Shown here: positions 52,539-61,150 of the stretch, piece by piece
How positions within the stretch are numbered: the first letter of the stretch is position 1
Layout of the letters: each line of letters begins with the position of its first letter
NCBI GenBank assembly: GCA_020638525.1
Contig: JACKIL010000012.1
Span: 5,001-69,000 of the forward strand
DNA length: 64,000 nt
Source of the DNA: Caulobacterales bacterium
GTDB taxonomy: Bacteria > Pseudomonadota > Alphaproteobacteria > Caulobacterales > Parvularculaceae
Direction: 5' to 3'
Made by a program: the position numbers and the translations under genes
The notes under the pieces: model-generated
Databases searched by the model: none
Told to the model about the DNA's origin: nothing
The model's input: the letters and a program-made list of their open reading frames with translations, nothing else

Positions 52539-53321
52539 CTATTTCGCGACCCAGCCGCCGTCGATCTGCAACGCCGCGCCGGTAATCTGCGAAGCGGCTT
52601 TCGTGGTGAGATAAACAGCAAGCGAGCCGATCTGCTCGACCGTAACGAACTGCTTCGTCGGTTGCGCTTCGAGGATGACTTTCTGAACAACTTCTTCCTC
52701 CGTCATGTGGCGCGTCTTCGCCTGATCGGGGATCTGCTTTTCGACGAGCGGCGTCTTTACATAACCGGGGCAGATCGCGTTGCAGGTGACGCCGAATTCG
52801 GCGCCTTCAAGCGCGATCGTTTTGGTGAAGCCGACGACGCCATGCTTGGCCGCGACATAGGCCGACTTGAAGGGCGAAGCGACAAGGCCGTGCGCGGAAG
52901 CGATGTTGATGATGCGTCCGAACTTTCGGTCTTTCATTCCCTTGAACACTGCTTTCGTCGCATGGAAGGAGGAAGAAAGGTTGATCGCGATGATGGCGTT
53001 CCACTTTTCTTCCGGAAAGTTCTCGACTTCTGACACGAATTGAATGCCCGCATTGTTCACGAGCACGTCGACCTGACCGAAGGCGGCTTCCGCCTTGCTG
53101 ACCATGTCGCGGATTTCCTCCGGCTTCGTCATATCGGCGCCGTGATAGCCGACTTTGACGCCATATTTGTCTTCGAGGCCCGCACGGATGGTTTCGATTT
53201 CATCCTTGTCGCCGAAACCGTTGAGCATGACGTTCATGCCTTCAGCGGCGAAGGCGGTGGCGACGCCGAGGCCGATGCCGCTGGTTGATCCGGTCACGAT
53301 GGCGTTGAGGCGGTTGGACAT
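52539..53321 (-). CDS. bdhA: 3-hydroxybutyrate dehydrogenase
   Basis: A 260-residue SDR that interconverts 3-hydroxybutyrate and acetoacetate with NAD. The motif TGSTSGIGLG, NNAGIQFV, the catalytic YVAAKHGVVGFTK and the specific AHGLVASPFKSAYV region match BdhA, and the C-terminus DGGWVAK is typical. Start at 53321 follows AAAGGAG. It forms a two-gene unit with the patatin gene and is divergent from the TPR gene. Confidence 0.94.
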   Translation of the reverse strand: MSNRLNAIVTGSTSGIGLGVATAFAAEGMNVMLNGFGDKDEIETIRAGLEDKYGVKVGYHGADMTKPEEIRDMVSKAEAAFGQVDVLVNNAGIQFVSEVENFPEEKWNAIIAINLSSSFHATKAVFKGMKDRKFGRIINIASAHGLVASPFKSAYVAAKHGVVGFTKTIALEGAEFGVTCNAICPGYVKTPLVEKQIPDQAKTRHMTEEEVVQKVILEAQPTKQFVTVEQIGSLAVYLTTKAASQITGAALQIDGGWVAK

Positions 53322-53477
53322 GGGGAAACTCCTTTCGGAAGGGGGGCGATCGCGGGGCGAACATAGGCGCGGGCGCCGGGCGCCGCAATGCGGCAAAGGC
53401 CGGGAGCGGTCGGTGGCGCATGGCCGCGGCGGGATGTAGAGTGCCCCCCATCCACTCAAGAGAAAGCGAGGCGGCCC

Positions 53478-54032
53478 ATGTATTTCCGCGTAACGCTTGC
53501 CAGTGCGATTTTGATGACGGGCTTTGGCCTTGCGGCCGGGGCGCACGCCCAGATGGCGATCACAACTTTTGGAGCGACGGATGCGTCGCTCTGCTACCAG
53601 AACGCCGCTGATGATTTCAGCCGCGACATATCCCCTTGCGATGCGGCGCTTTCCCAGGGCGGGACCTCGCCGGCCGATCGCTATAAAACGCTCGTCAATC
53701 GCGGAATCATCAAGAACCGCACTGGCGACATAGCGTCGGCGATGGACGATTTCAATGCGGCGCTCGCAATCGATGGGACGATCGCTGAGGCATACCTCAA
53801 TAGAGGGAACAGCCATTATTTGAGCGGGCGCTATGGCGAGGCGCTCAGCGATTACGAAACGGCTATCGCCTACGAAGTGAACAAGCCGTGGGCGGCCTGG
53901 TACAATATCGGTCTTGCGCACGAAGCGATGAAGGACACTGAAAAAGCGCGCGCGGCTTATATGAAAGCGCTTGAGATCAATCCTGAGTTCTCCGCAGCGC
54001 AGGAGAAGCTCGCAAGACTGGGGACCGGCTGA
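53478..54032 (+). CDS. Secreted TPR protein
   Basis: A 184-residue protein with a signal peptide (cleaved near AHAQ) and about three tetratricopeptide repeats in residues 70-180, for example AEAYLNRGNSHYLSGRYGEALSDYETAIAYE split as A-x-x-x-R-G-N and Y-x-x-A-L-x-D-Y-x-x-A motifs. It is probably a periplasmic protein-interaction module. thrC starts 2 bases after its stop, so they are co-transcribed, although a functional link is not obvious. Confidence 0.82.
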   Translation: MYFRVTLASAILMTGFGLAAGAHAQMAITTFGATDASLCYQNAADDFSRDISPCDAALSQGGTSPADRYKTLVNRGIIKNRTGDIASAMDDFNAALAIDGTIAEAYLNRGNSHYLSGRYGEALSDYETAIAYEVNKPWAAWYNIGLAHEAMKDTEKARAAYMKALEINPEFSAAQEKLARLGTG

Positions 54033-54034
54033 GA

Positions 54035-55255
54035 ATGAGCGAAGCGAGTTTTGTTACGCATCTTGAGTGCTCGCTGACCGGCAAGACTTATGAGGCTGGC
54101 AAGGTGCACGGTCTTTCGGAAGCCGGAAAGCCTTTGTTGGTGCGTTACGACCTTGAGGCGCTCGGCAAGGCTGTTTCCAAGCGCGATCTTCTGCGGCGCA
54201 CTGAAGGGTTCTGGCGCTACCATGAATTTCTGCCTGTCGCGAAGGTGGAGAACCGCGTTTCGCTTGGCGAGGTGGTGACGCCGTTGATCCGTACGCCGCG
54301 CATCGAGGCCAAGCTCGGCGGCGGCGAAATTCTGGTGAAGGATGAAGGGCGGCTGCCGACCGGCTCTTTCAAGGCGCGGGGCCTCGCGCTCGCCGTGTCG
54401 ATGGCGAAGGAATTCGGCCTGAAGCATCTCGCCATGCCGACCAATGGCAATGCGGGCGCGGCGATGGCCGCCTATGCTTCGCGCGCCGGGATGAAGACGA
54501 CGATCTTCTGTCCGGACGATACGCCCGGCGTCAATGTCGAGGAGATCGCGCTGCAGGGTGGCGACGTCTATCTCGTCAACGGCCTCATCAATGATTGCGG
54601 GAAGATCGTCGGCGAGGGGAAAGAGAAAGTCGGCTGGTTCGACGTTTCGACCCTGAAGGAGCCCTATCGAATCGAAGGCAAGAAGACGATGGGGCTCGAA
54701 CTCGCCGAACAACTGAACTGGGAGCTGCCAGACGTCATCTTCTATCCGACCGGCGGCGGCACCGGCCTCATCGGCATGTGGAAGGCGTTCGATGAGCTCG
54801 AAGCGATCGGCTGGATCGGTTCTGAACGTCCGCGTATGGTCGCCGTGCAGGCGACGGGCTGCGCGCCCATCGTGCGTGCTTGGGAGAAAGGTGAGGAACA
54901 TGCGCCGCTTTGGGAGAATGCGCACACCATCGCTTCCGGCATTCGCGTGCCTGTCGCGGTCGGCGACTTCCTGATTATCCGTGCCGTGAATGAATCGAAC
55001 GGCTTTGCGATCGCCGTCGAGGATGAAGCGATCGCCGACGCGCAAGTCGAAATGGCGAAGGAGGAGGGGCTGTTGCTTTGTCCTGAGGGCGCCGCGACTT
55101 ACGCCGCTTACAGACAATCCCTCGCTGACGGACGCGTTTCGAAAAGTGACCGCGTAGTTCTCTTCAACTGCGCGACGGGCCTCAAATACCCGATGCCGGA
55201 AGTGACGAACTTCGTCGACCGCACCAAGCCCGTCGATTATTCGCGTTTCATGTAG
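54035..55255 (+). CDS. thrC: Threonine synthase
   Basis: A 406-residue PLP enzyme converting O-phosphohomoserine to threonine. The N-terminal LECSLTGKTYEAGKVHGLS is the zinc-ribbon-like part of this class; the PLP lysine is Lys113 in TGSFKARG and the phosphate loop is TGGGTGL. The fold group also contains threonine dehydratases, but the N-terminal extension and PTNGNAGAAMAAYA favour threonine synthase. Confidence 0.9.
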   Translation: MSEASFVTHLECSLTGKTYEAGKVHGLSEAGKPLLVRYDLEALGKAVSKRDLLRRTEGFWRYHEFLPVAKVENRVSLGEVVTPLIRTPRIEAKLGGGEILVKDEGRLPTGSFKARGLALAVSMAKEFGLKHLAMPTNGNAGAAMAAYASRAGMKTTIFCPDDTPGVNVEEIALQGGDVYLVNGLINDCGKIVGEGKEKVGWFDVSTLKEPYRIEGKKTMGLELAEQLNWELPDVIFYPTGGGTGLIGMWKAFDELEAIGWIGSERPRMVAVQATGCAPIVRAWEKGEEHAPLWENAHTIASGIRVPVAVGDFLIIRAVNESNGFAIAVEDEAIADAQVEMAKEEGLLLCPEGAATYAAYRQSLADGRVSKSDRVVLFNCATGLKYPMPEVTNFVDRTKPVDYSRFM

Positions 55256-55429
55256 GCGATTTTTCTCGCTGCGAAGGGGTGGACATGGGGGGAGGCGTGC
55301 GATACGCGTCCCCCATCAAAAGAGGAGCGTTCAGGCAGTGAACAACTAACGTCAGATCCGAAGGGAAGGCGCATCGCGCCGGAAGCGGATCCTAATTTCG
55401 CCCATTTTCCTTCATTTCCGGAGTCTGAT

Positions 55430-56083
55430 ATGCCTGAAGCTAATCCAGCTCAACTTGGCCCTGATCCGATGAATGCGCGCCCGATGGCGGGCGTCGATCG
55501 CGTCGCCTTCCTGAAACCCGTCGTAAACGATCCAATGATCGAGATCGGCGAATACACCTACTATGACGACCCGGCGGGGCCGGAGCATTTCGCCGAGCGC
55601 GCCGTGCTCTATCATTATCCGCATATGCAAGAGCGGCTCATCATCGGCCGTTTTTGCGCGATCGCTACGGGCGCGCGCTTCGTGATGAGCGGCGCCAATC
55701 ATGCGCTCGACGGAATTTCCACCTATCCCTTTTCGATTTTTGCAAGCGGATGGGAAGACCCGTCGCAGGATTGGCGCAAGGGCGCGCGCGGCGACACCGT
55801 CATCGGCAATGATGTGTGGATCGGCATGGACGCGACGATCATGCCCGGCGTCAAGATCGGCGATGGCGCGGTGATCGGCTCGCTCTCGGTCGTCGCGAAG
55901 GACGTGCCGCCCTATGCGATTGTCGCGGGGAACCCCGCGCGTATCGTCAAGACGCGGTTCGATGATGCGACCGTCGAGCGCCTGCTCGCGATCGCTTGGT
56001 GGAATTGGCCGACAGAAAAAATCACGCGCAATCTTGGGGCGATCAAGGGCGCCGATGTCGACGCCCTCGAACGTGCGACATAG
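55430..56083 (+). CDS. CatB-related O-acetyltransferase (left-handed beta-helix)
   Basis: A 217-residue hexapeptide-repeat acetyltransferase of the xenobiotic (CatB/Vat) subgroup. The catalytic histidine is His91 in SGANHALDGISTYPF, and repeats follow in VIGNDVWIGMDATIMPGVKIGDGAVIGSLSVV. The C-terminal WWNWP motif is typical. Members include chloramphenicol and streptogramin acetyltransferases, but many chromosomal members have other acceptors. The start follows a weak ribosome site. Confidence 0.88.
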   Translation: MPEANPAQLGPDPMNARPMAGVDRVAFLKPVVNDPMIEIGEYTYYDDPAGPEHFAERAVLYHYPHMQERLIIGRFCAIATGARFVMSGANHALDGISTYPFSIFASGWEDPSQDWRKGARGDTVIGNDVWIGMDATIMPGVKIGDGAVIGSLSVVAKDVPPYAIVAGNPARIVKTRFDDATVERLLAIAWWNWPTEKITRNLGAIKGADVDALERAT

Positions 56084-56086
56084 CGT

Positions 56087-56806
56087 TTAGGCGAAGCATT
56101 CGGCGAGGAATTCGATCAGCGAGGTCCACGAGCGGTCAGCGGCCTTCTTGTCGTATTTCGCGCCGAGCGCGGGATTGTTCGCCTGCGGATTGGTGAAGGC
56201 GTGCAAGACGCCGCCATAAGCGTGGATCTGCCAGTCCGATCCGCCTTCCGTCAGCTCCTTGCCGAGCGCAACGACGTCTTCCGGCGGAACCATCGGGTCG
56301 TCCCAGCCATGATAGGCCACGACTTTCGCTTTGATCTTGTTTCCCTTGGTGTCGCCCGGCGGCGTGAACAGCCCGTGGAAGGAAGCGACGCCCTGAATGT
56401 CGGCGCCCGCGCGCGCAATGTCGAGAACGCACAGCCCGCCGAAGCAATAGCCGATAGCGGCGACGCGCGACTTGTCGACTTCCGGCAGGCCTTTGACGAC
56501 GTCGACGATGTGGAGAAGCCGCGAGCGAAGCAGCTTCCGGTTCTCGACGAAAGGCGTCATCAGTTTCTGGTTCTCTTCGACGGAGTTGCCGAGGACGCCC
56601 TTGCCGTAAAGGTCGAGCGCGAAGCCGGCATAACCATAGCCTGCGAGGCGCTTGGCGACTTCGATTTCGAAATCGCTGCGTCCGGCCCAGGCATGCGAGA
56701 TGATGACGGCCGGGCGTGCGCCCTTCTGCGCGTCGTCAAAGGCGAGCATGCCTTCCAGCGTTTTTCCTTCGTGCTGATATTCGACTGCGCGCGTTTTGAC
56801 CGCCAT
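56087..56806 (-). CDS. Dienelactone hydrolase family protein
   Basis: A 239-residue alpha/beta-hydrolase with Cys nucleophile in GYCFGG, the mark of the dienelactone hydrolase family, an Asp in YHGWDDPMVP and His in VLHAFTNP. No chlorocatechol or other ring-degradation genes are adjacent, so a general ester/lactone hydrolase role is more likely. It converges with the CatB-like gene, three bases between stops. Confidence 0.9.
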   Translation of the reverse strand: MAVKTRAVEYQHEGKTLEGMLAFDDAQKGARPAVIISHAWAGRSDFEIEVAKRLAGYGYAGFALDLYGKGVLGNSVEENQKLMTPFVENRKLLRSRLLHIVDVVKGLPEVDKSRVAAIGYCFGGLCVLDIARAGADIQGVASFHGLFTPPGDTKGNKIKAKVVAYHGWDDPMVPPEDVVALGKELTEGGSDWQIHAYGGVLHAFTNPQANNPALGAKYDKKAADRSWTSLIEFLAECFA

Positions 56807-56887
56807 GCCGCTCTCCCTTGTCCTTGTCTGTTCAATCGCGGCGGATCATAGCCGATCGCGAGACGCCGCCAACCCTGAAATCCGTGA

Positions 56888-58309
56888 CTATTCGCCGTTC
56901 GCGCCGATGCGGCTGATCTTGAGCGTATTGGTTTTGCCCGCGCGTCCAAAAGGGTAGCCGGCGAGAATGATGATGCGTTCGCCCATGGCGGCGCCGTGAG
57001 CTTCGGCGATCTTCGCTGCTTTTTCGATCATTTCGTGGAAATGCGAAATATCGTCGGTGATGACTGGCGCGACGCCCCAATGCAGCGCGAGCTGTCGTGC
57101 GACGGACGACGCCGGCGTTGCGGCGATGATCGTCGCGCGCGGCCGGTCGCGGGAAAGGCGCCGCGCAGTCGAACCGGTTTTTGTGTAGGCGACGGCGAAC
57201 CGGCATTCGAGGACTTCTGCGATGCGCCGCGCCGAAAGCGTAATTGCATCCGCGGTGGTATACTCCGTATCGGGAGCGAGCGCGGATTTGAACGCTGCTG
57301 ATTCGGGGTCCGCTTCCGTTGCGGCGATGATGCGGTCCATGATGGCGACGGCTGTCGGCGGATGGCGCCCGACGGCGGTCTCAGCGGAAAGCATCACCGC
57401 GTCCGCACCCTGAAAGACGGCGGTTGAAACGTCTGAAGCTTCCGCGCGCGTCGGCGCGATCGACTCGATCATCGATTCCAGCATATGCGTTGCGACGATC
57501 ACGGGCTTTCCCGCTGCGCGGCAGGCGCGCACGATACGCCGCTGGATCGTCGGCACCTGTTCTGGCGGCAGCTCGACGCCTAGGTCGCCGCGCGCGACCA
57601 TGATGGCGTCGGAAAGTGCGATGATGGAATCGAGCGCTTCGACAGCATGGGGCTTTTCTATCTTGGAGATGATGCCCGCATGATCGCCGATGAGCGTGCG
57701 AGCTTCCGCGACGTCTTCGGCGCGCTGCACGAAGGAGAGGGCGATGTAATCGGCGCCGATGTCGAGCGCGCAGGCGAGATCATTCTTGTCCTTGTCGGTC
57801 AACGCAGAGATTGGCAGCGCGCGGCCGGGCAGGTTCACGCCCTTGCGGCTTGAAAGAACGCCCGGCGTGTCGGCGCGCGCGATGATGGCGCTCTTCGTGC
57901 GCTCGCGTACGGTGAGCTGCAGCTTGCCGTCATCGAGCTTCAGAATGTCGCCGGGTTCGAGAACGTCGATGACTTCCGGATGCGGAATGGGAATAACGTC
58001 GCCATCATTCGACTCAGCCGCGAGGATCAGCCTGTAGTCAGCCCCGTAGCGCAAGGAGAGCGCGTCGCCCTTGAGCGAGCCAGTGCGGATCTTCGGTCCC
58101 TGAAGGTCCGCGAGCACAGCAATCGGCGCGCCTTGTTCTTTCTCCGTCTCGCGGATCGCGCGCATCACGGCGGCGGCTTTCGCATGACTCTCATGGCTGA
58201 AATTGAGGCGGAAGACGTCGACGCCCGCCTGCACAAGCAGCCGCACCATGGAAGGCGCAGAACTCGCCGGGCCGATTGTCGCCACGATCTTACAGAAGCG
58301 CTTGCGCAT
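56888..58309 (-). CDS. pyk: Pyruvate kinase
   Basis: A 473-residue glycolytic enzyme making pyruvate and ATP from PEP and ADP. It begins KIVATIGPASS, holds the active-site VFRLNFSHESH, VARGDLGVELPPEQVP and the signature metal site in the IEKPHAVEALDSII segment. The C-terminal regulatory domain is complete. The start follows GAGGAGA. It is upstream of the dienelactone hydrolase gene on the same strand, 81 bases apart. Confidence 0.96.
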   Translation of the reverse strand: MRKRFCKIVATIGPASSAPSMVRLLVQAGVDVFRLNFSHESHAKAAAVMRAIRETEKEQGAPIAVLADLQGPKIRTGSLKGDALSLRYGADYRLILAAESNDGDVIPIPHPEVIDVLEPGDILKLDDGKLQLTVRERTKSAIIARADTPGVLSSRKGVNLPGRALPISALTDKDKNDLACALDIGADYIALSFVQRAEDVAEARTLIGDHAGIISKIEKPHAVEALDSIIALSDAIMVARGDLGVELPPEQVPTIQRRIVRACRAAGKPVIVATHMLESMIESIAPTRAEASDVSTAVFQGADAVMLSAETAVGRHPPTAVAIMDRIIAATEADPESAAFKSALAPDTEYTTADAITLSARRIAEVLECRFAVAYTKTGSTARRLSRDRPRATIIAATPASSVARQLALHWGVAPVITDDISHFHEMIEKAAKIAEAHGAAMGERIIILAGYPFGRAGKTNTLKISRIGANGE

Positions 58310-58387
58310 GAGAGGTAGTCTCCTCGTAATCCGATATGACTATTCCACAATTAGATCCAGATAATGTCAGCCATGCCATAGCATCGG

Positions 58388-59248
58388 TCATACTCGGGAA
58401 GCGCGCGGCGCGCTGTTTGCAATTCGGCGCAGGCAATCGAGAGCGCTTTCCATGATATTGGGAGCTTCATATCGTTCCTGGAAGACGACATAGGCAGGAT
58501 AAGGAAAGTCCGGAGAATTCGGCACAAGGCGCAGGGCGCCCGTCGCCAGAAAGGGGGCGGCGATCCGCTCGGGAGCAAAGCCTGCGGCGCCGACGCTCAT
58601 GAGATAGTCGACCCCTAGGGCTCCGAGATCGAGAGTGAGCCCCGGGCTTCGTATTGAGGGAAGCACGGCTGCATGCCATTCTCGAAAATCCTCTCCCCAG
58701 TCGAAGAATACATAGCATTCTTCAAGGGGCTTTTCTGGCGCCGCAGTCACCAGAATGAGGTCATCCTCGATCAGTTCCTCGATCTTCAGGCCAGGTCGGT
58801 GCTCTGGTCGATATATAACGGCTATATCGAGAACGCCTTCGCTCATTTCGCGCATTAGCCGCTGTGGCGCGCCGACTTCCGCCCGCAGAGCAGTTCTCGG
58901 CGAAATCTTATGGAATTCAGACAGCCATCGCATTAGCAGGCCGTTCCAGAGACTGAATTGTCCGCCAACTGATAGAATGTGGTCGAACTCTGCAGGCACC
59001 GCCACTTGGTGGCGGCCTTCTTCCCATGCTCTCACCATAGCTCGGGCGTAGCGCTCGAACTGCCGCCCGGCGGGGGTCAATTCGCAGCCAGCTTTGTTGC
59101 GGATGAAAAGCTCGCGGCCCAGCGCATCCTCCAGCGTCTTAATCCGAGCGCTGACTGTGGATTGCGTGACGTGCAGACGCCGCGAGGCGGAAACAAAATT
59201 TCCGCTCTCAACGATAGCGATGAAGGTTCGGGCGGCGGATATATCCAT
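58388..59248 (-). CDS. LysR-family transcriptional regulator
   Basis: A 286-residue regulator with N-terminal winged helix (AARTFIAIVESGNFVSASRRLHVTQSTVSARIKTLE, shown here only as family pattern A-x-x-L-x-x-T-Q-S-x-x-S) and a periplasmic-binding-like effector domain. I chose the start at 59248 as it fits the family; the in-frame ATG at 59296 gives 16 more residues. It is divergent from the secreted helical protein gene, its likely target. Confidence 0.88.
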   Translation of the reverse strand: MDISAARTFIAIVESGNFVSASRRLHVTQSTVSARIKTLEDALGRELFIRNKAGCELTPAGRQFERYARAMVRAWEEGRHQVAVPAEFDHILSVGGQFSLWNGLLMRWLSEFHKISPRTALRAEVGAPQRLMREMSEGVLDIAVIYRPEHRPGLKIEELIEDDLILVTAAPEKPLEECYVFFDWGEDFREWHAAVLPSIRSPGLTLDLGALGVDYLMSVGAAGFAPERIAAPFLATGALRLVPNSPDFPYPAYVVFQERYEAPNIMESALDCLRRIANSAPRASRV

Positions 59249-59358
59249 ATGATGCAGATTTTTCGATATTAAAAGCCAAAAGTATTCGTTTGTCAAATGT
59301 CAATGGCGCCTCCAAGTTCCCTCCAGCGGCGACCGCCGCATATGAATGGAGACGTCAA

Positions 59359-59946
59359 ATGACCCGTTTCGCTGTTTCTGTCGCAGCTCTCGTTCTCGCC
59401 ACGGCCCTTCCGGCGTGCGCCGCAGATCCGGTGCTGGAAAGCGCCGCCACCGTCCAGAAAATCGTGCCTGGCTATGAAGAGGTCTGGCGAGACGGCCAGC
59501 AGGACGAAGCCAAAGGCCTCAAGGCGTTGGCGAAAGCCGATGCTGCTGTCGCCGAGGAACGCGCGCGAGTTCTTGAAGGCGAGCGAATGATTGCTGAAGG
59601 TTCAGCCGGCGTCGAAGCTCAAAGGTCCGCCTATAAGAAGTTTTCCTCGCGTACGGGCGCCGCCACATCCGCAAAAGAAGCGAAGATTGAGGCTGACTCG
59701 CTGACCTCGATCGTCAAGCCGTGGGAGGCGTCGGAGGCGCTGCTCCGTAAAGGAACGAAAATCGCCAAGGACGCTCGCAGCGATCTTGCGAAAGCTGAAA
59801 AGAACAAACGGAAAGCCGAGGAGAAAATCGCGAAGGCTCGCGAAAACATCATGCGGGCCACTGTCTCTCAAGAGGAAGCGCCCATTGAAATCTCTCCTGC
59901 AGAAATAGAGCAGGAAACAATGAAGGAGCTGGATTCGGTCGAGTAA
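59359..59946 (+). CDS. Secreted helical (coiled-coil) protein of unknown function
   Basis: A 195-residue exported protein. Signal peptide ends near LPACAADP; the Pro before Cys argues against a lipobox but does not exclude it. The mature part is almost wholly helical and Lys/Ala/Glu-rich (KGLKALAKADAAVAEERAR, LAKAEKNKRKAEEKIAKAR), suggesting a coiled coil. The start at 59359 follows GGAGA. A good terminator follows. It is divergent from the LysR gene. Confidence 0.72.
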   Translation: MTRFAVSVAALVLATALPACAADPVLESAATVQKIVPGYEEVWRDGQQDEAKGLKALAKADAAVAEERARVLEGERMIAEGSAGVEAQRSAYKKFSSRTGAATSAKEAKIEADSLTSIVKPWEASEALLRKGTKIAKDARSDLAKAEKNKRKAEEKIAKARENIMRATVSQEEAPIEISPAEIEQETMKELDSVE

Positions 59947-60017
59947 GGTTTTCGCTCCGACAGCGCGGGAAGGCGTCTCTCTCCTTACGTCTTCTGGTCT
60001 GCGCGTCTATGCGGGTG

Positions 60018-60055
60018 ACGGGGCGGTAATAGGGTGGCCGCCCCGTTTTCTTTTT
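60018..60055 (+). terminator. Intrinsic terminator after the helical protein gene
   Basis: ACGGGGCGG and CCGCCCCGT form a 9-bp stem around an 11-base loop, followed by TTTTCTTTTT. It ends the plus-strand transcript just before the convergent nitronate monooxygenase gene. Confidence 0.88.
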
Positions 60056-60059
60056 CGAT

Positions 60060-61022
60060 TCAGCCGCAAACTCTTTGTTTTGCTGCTTTGTATTCGCGCT
60101 CAAGCTTGGCGACGAATTCGCCGGCGGGCGTGACGGCCTTGATGGCGCCGATGCCCTGGCCGCAGCCCCAGATGTCTTTCCAGGCTTTCTTAGCTTGGTT
60201 GCCGCCCGAGCCGAAATCCATCTTGGAGGGATCGCTCACAGGCAGGTTGTCGGGGTCGAGCCCTGCCGCGACGATGGAGGGCTTCAGGTAGTTGCCGTGC
60301 ACGCCCGTGAAAAGGTTCGTGTACACAATATCGTCCGCGCCGTAGTCGACGATCGCCTGTTTATAGGCGGCGTCCGCATTCGCTTCCGTCGTCGCGATGA
60401 AGGGCGAACCGATATAACCGAAGTCAGCGCCCATCGCTTCGGCGGCGAGCACGGCGCCGCCTGTCGCGATGGAGCCTGAAAGAGCGATCGGCCCGTCAAA
60501 CCATTCGCGCACTTCCTGAACGAGCGCGAAAGGCGAGATGACGCCGGCGTGCCCGCCAGCGCCGGCTGCAACGAGGATGAGCCCGTCAGCGCCTTTCGAG
60601 ATCGCCTTCTTCGCGAAGGTGTTGTTGATGACATCGTGCAGCACGACGCCGCCATAGGAATGGATCGCTTCGTAGACATCTTCGCGCGCGCCGAGCGAGC
60701 AGATGACGACCGGCACTTTATGCTTCACGCAGGACTCAATGTCCTTCATCAGCCGGTCATTGGAACGGTGAACGATCTGGTTGACCGCGAAGGGCGCCGC
60801 CGGGCGGTCCGGGTTCGCGTCATTGTGGCGCGCGATGTTCTCCTTGATCTCGACGATCCACTCATCGAGCTTTTCCTGCGGGCGCGCATTGAGCGCCGGG
60901 AAAGAGCCGATGACGCCCGCGCAGCACTGCGCGCTGACGAGCTTCGGATTGGAGACGATGAAAAGCGGCGCGCCGATGACGGGAATGCGCATTGATTTCT
61001 TGATTTCGGCGAAGGTCGGCAT
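60060..61022 (-). CDS. Nitronate monooxygenase-like / 2-nitropropane dioxygenase family FMN enzyme
   Basis: A 320-residue TIM-barrel flavoprotein. It has the AGAGGHAG motif that is the hallmark of the family, the preceding GADGLILVA and the FMN-binding GSIATGGAVLAAEAMGADFGYIG. Members oxidise propionate 3-nitronate and other nitronates, or act as enoyl reductases. The start at 61022 precedes MPTFAEIKKSMRIPVIGAPLF. It is alone on the minus strand here. Confidence 0.9.
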   Translation of the reverse strand: MPTFAEIKKSMRIPVIGAPLFIVSNPKLVSAQCCAGVIGSFPALNARPQEKLDEWIVEIKENIARHNDANPDRPAAPFAVNQIVHRSNDRLMKDIESCVKHKVPVVICSLGAREDVYEAIHSYGGVVLHDVINNTFAKKAISKGADGLILVAAGAGGHAGVISPFALVQEVREWFDGPIALSGSIATGGAVLAAEAMGADFGYIGSPFIATTEANADAAYKQAIVDYGADDIVYTNLFTGVHGNYLKPSIVAAGLDPDNLPVSDPSKMDFGSGGNQAKKAWKDIWGCGQGIGAIKAVTPAGEFVAKLEREYKAAKQRVCG

Positions 61023-61150
61023 GGGTCGCGGCGCTCCTCTCTGGTGGATGGCGGGAAGGCTAGGGGGCGCCCTTTGAAAACGCAACGGCGGCGCGCAGCG
61101 GGTGGATCGGGCCGCGCGGCCGTTCTCGTTCCGGGGATGAAGGCGGGCGC

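Noticed and set aside
52539..53921. Extended start of bdhA at 53921
   Set aside because: The added 200 residues are antisense to the TPR gene; the family start with AAAGGAG is at 53321.
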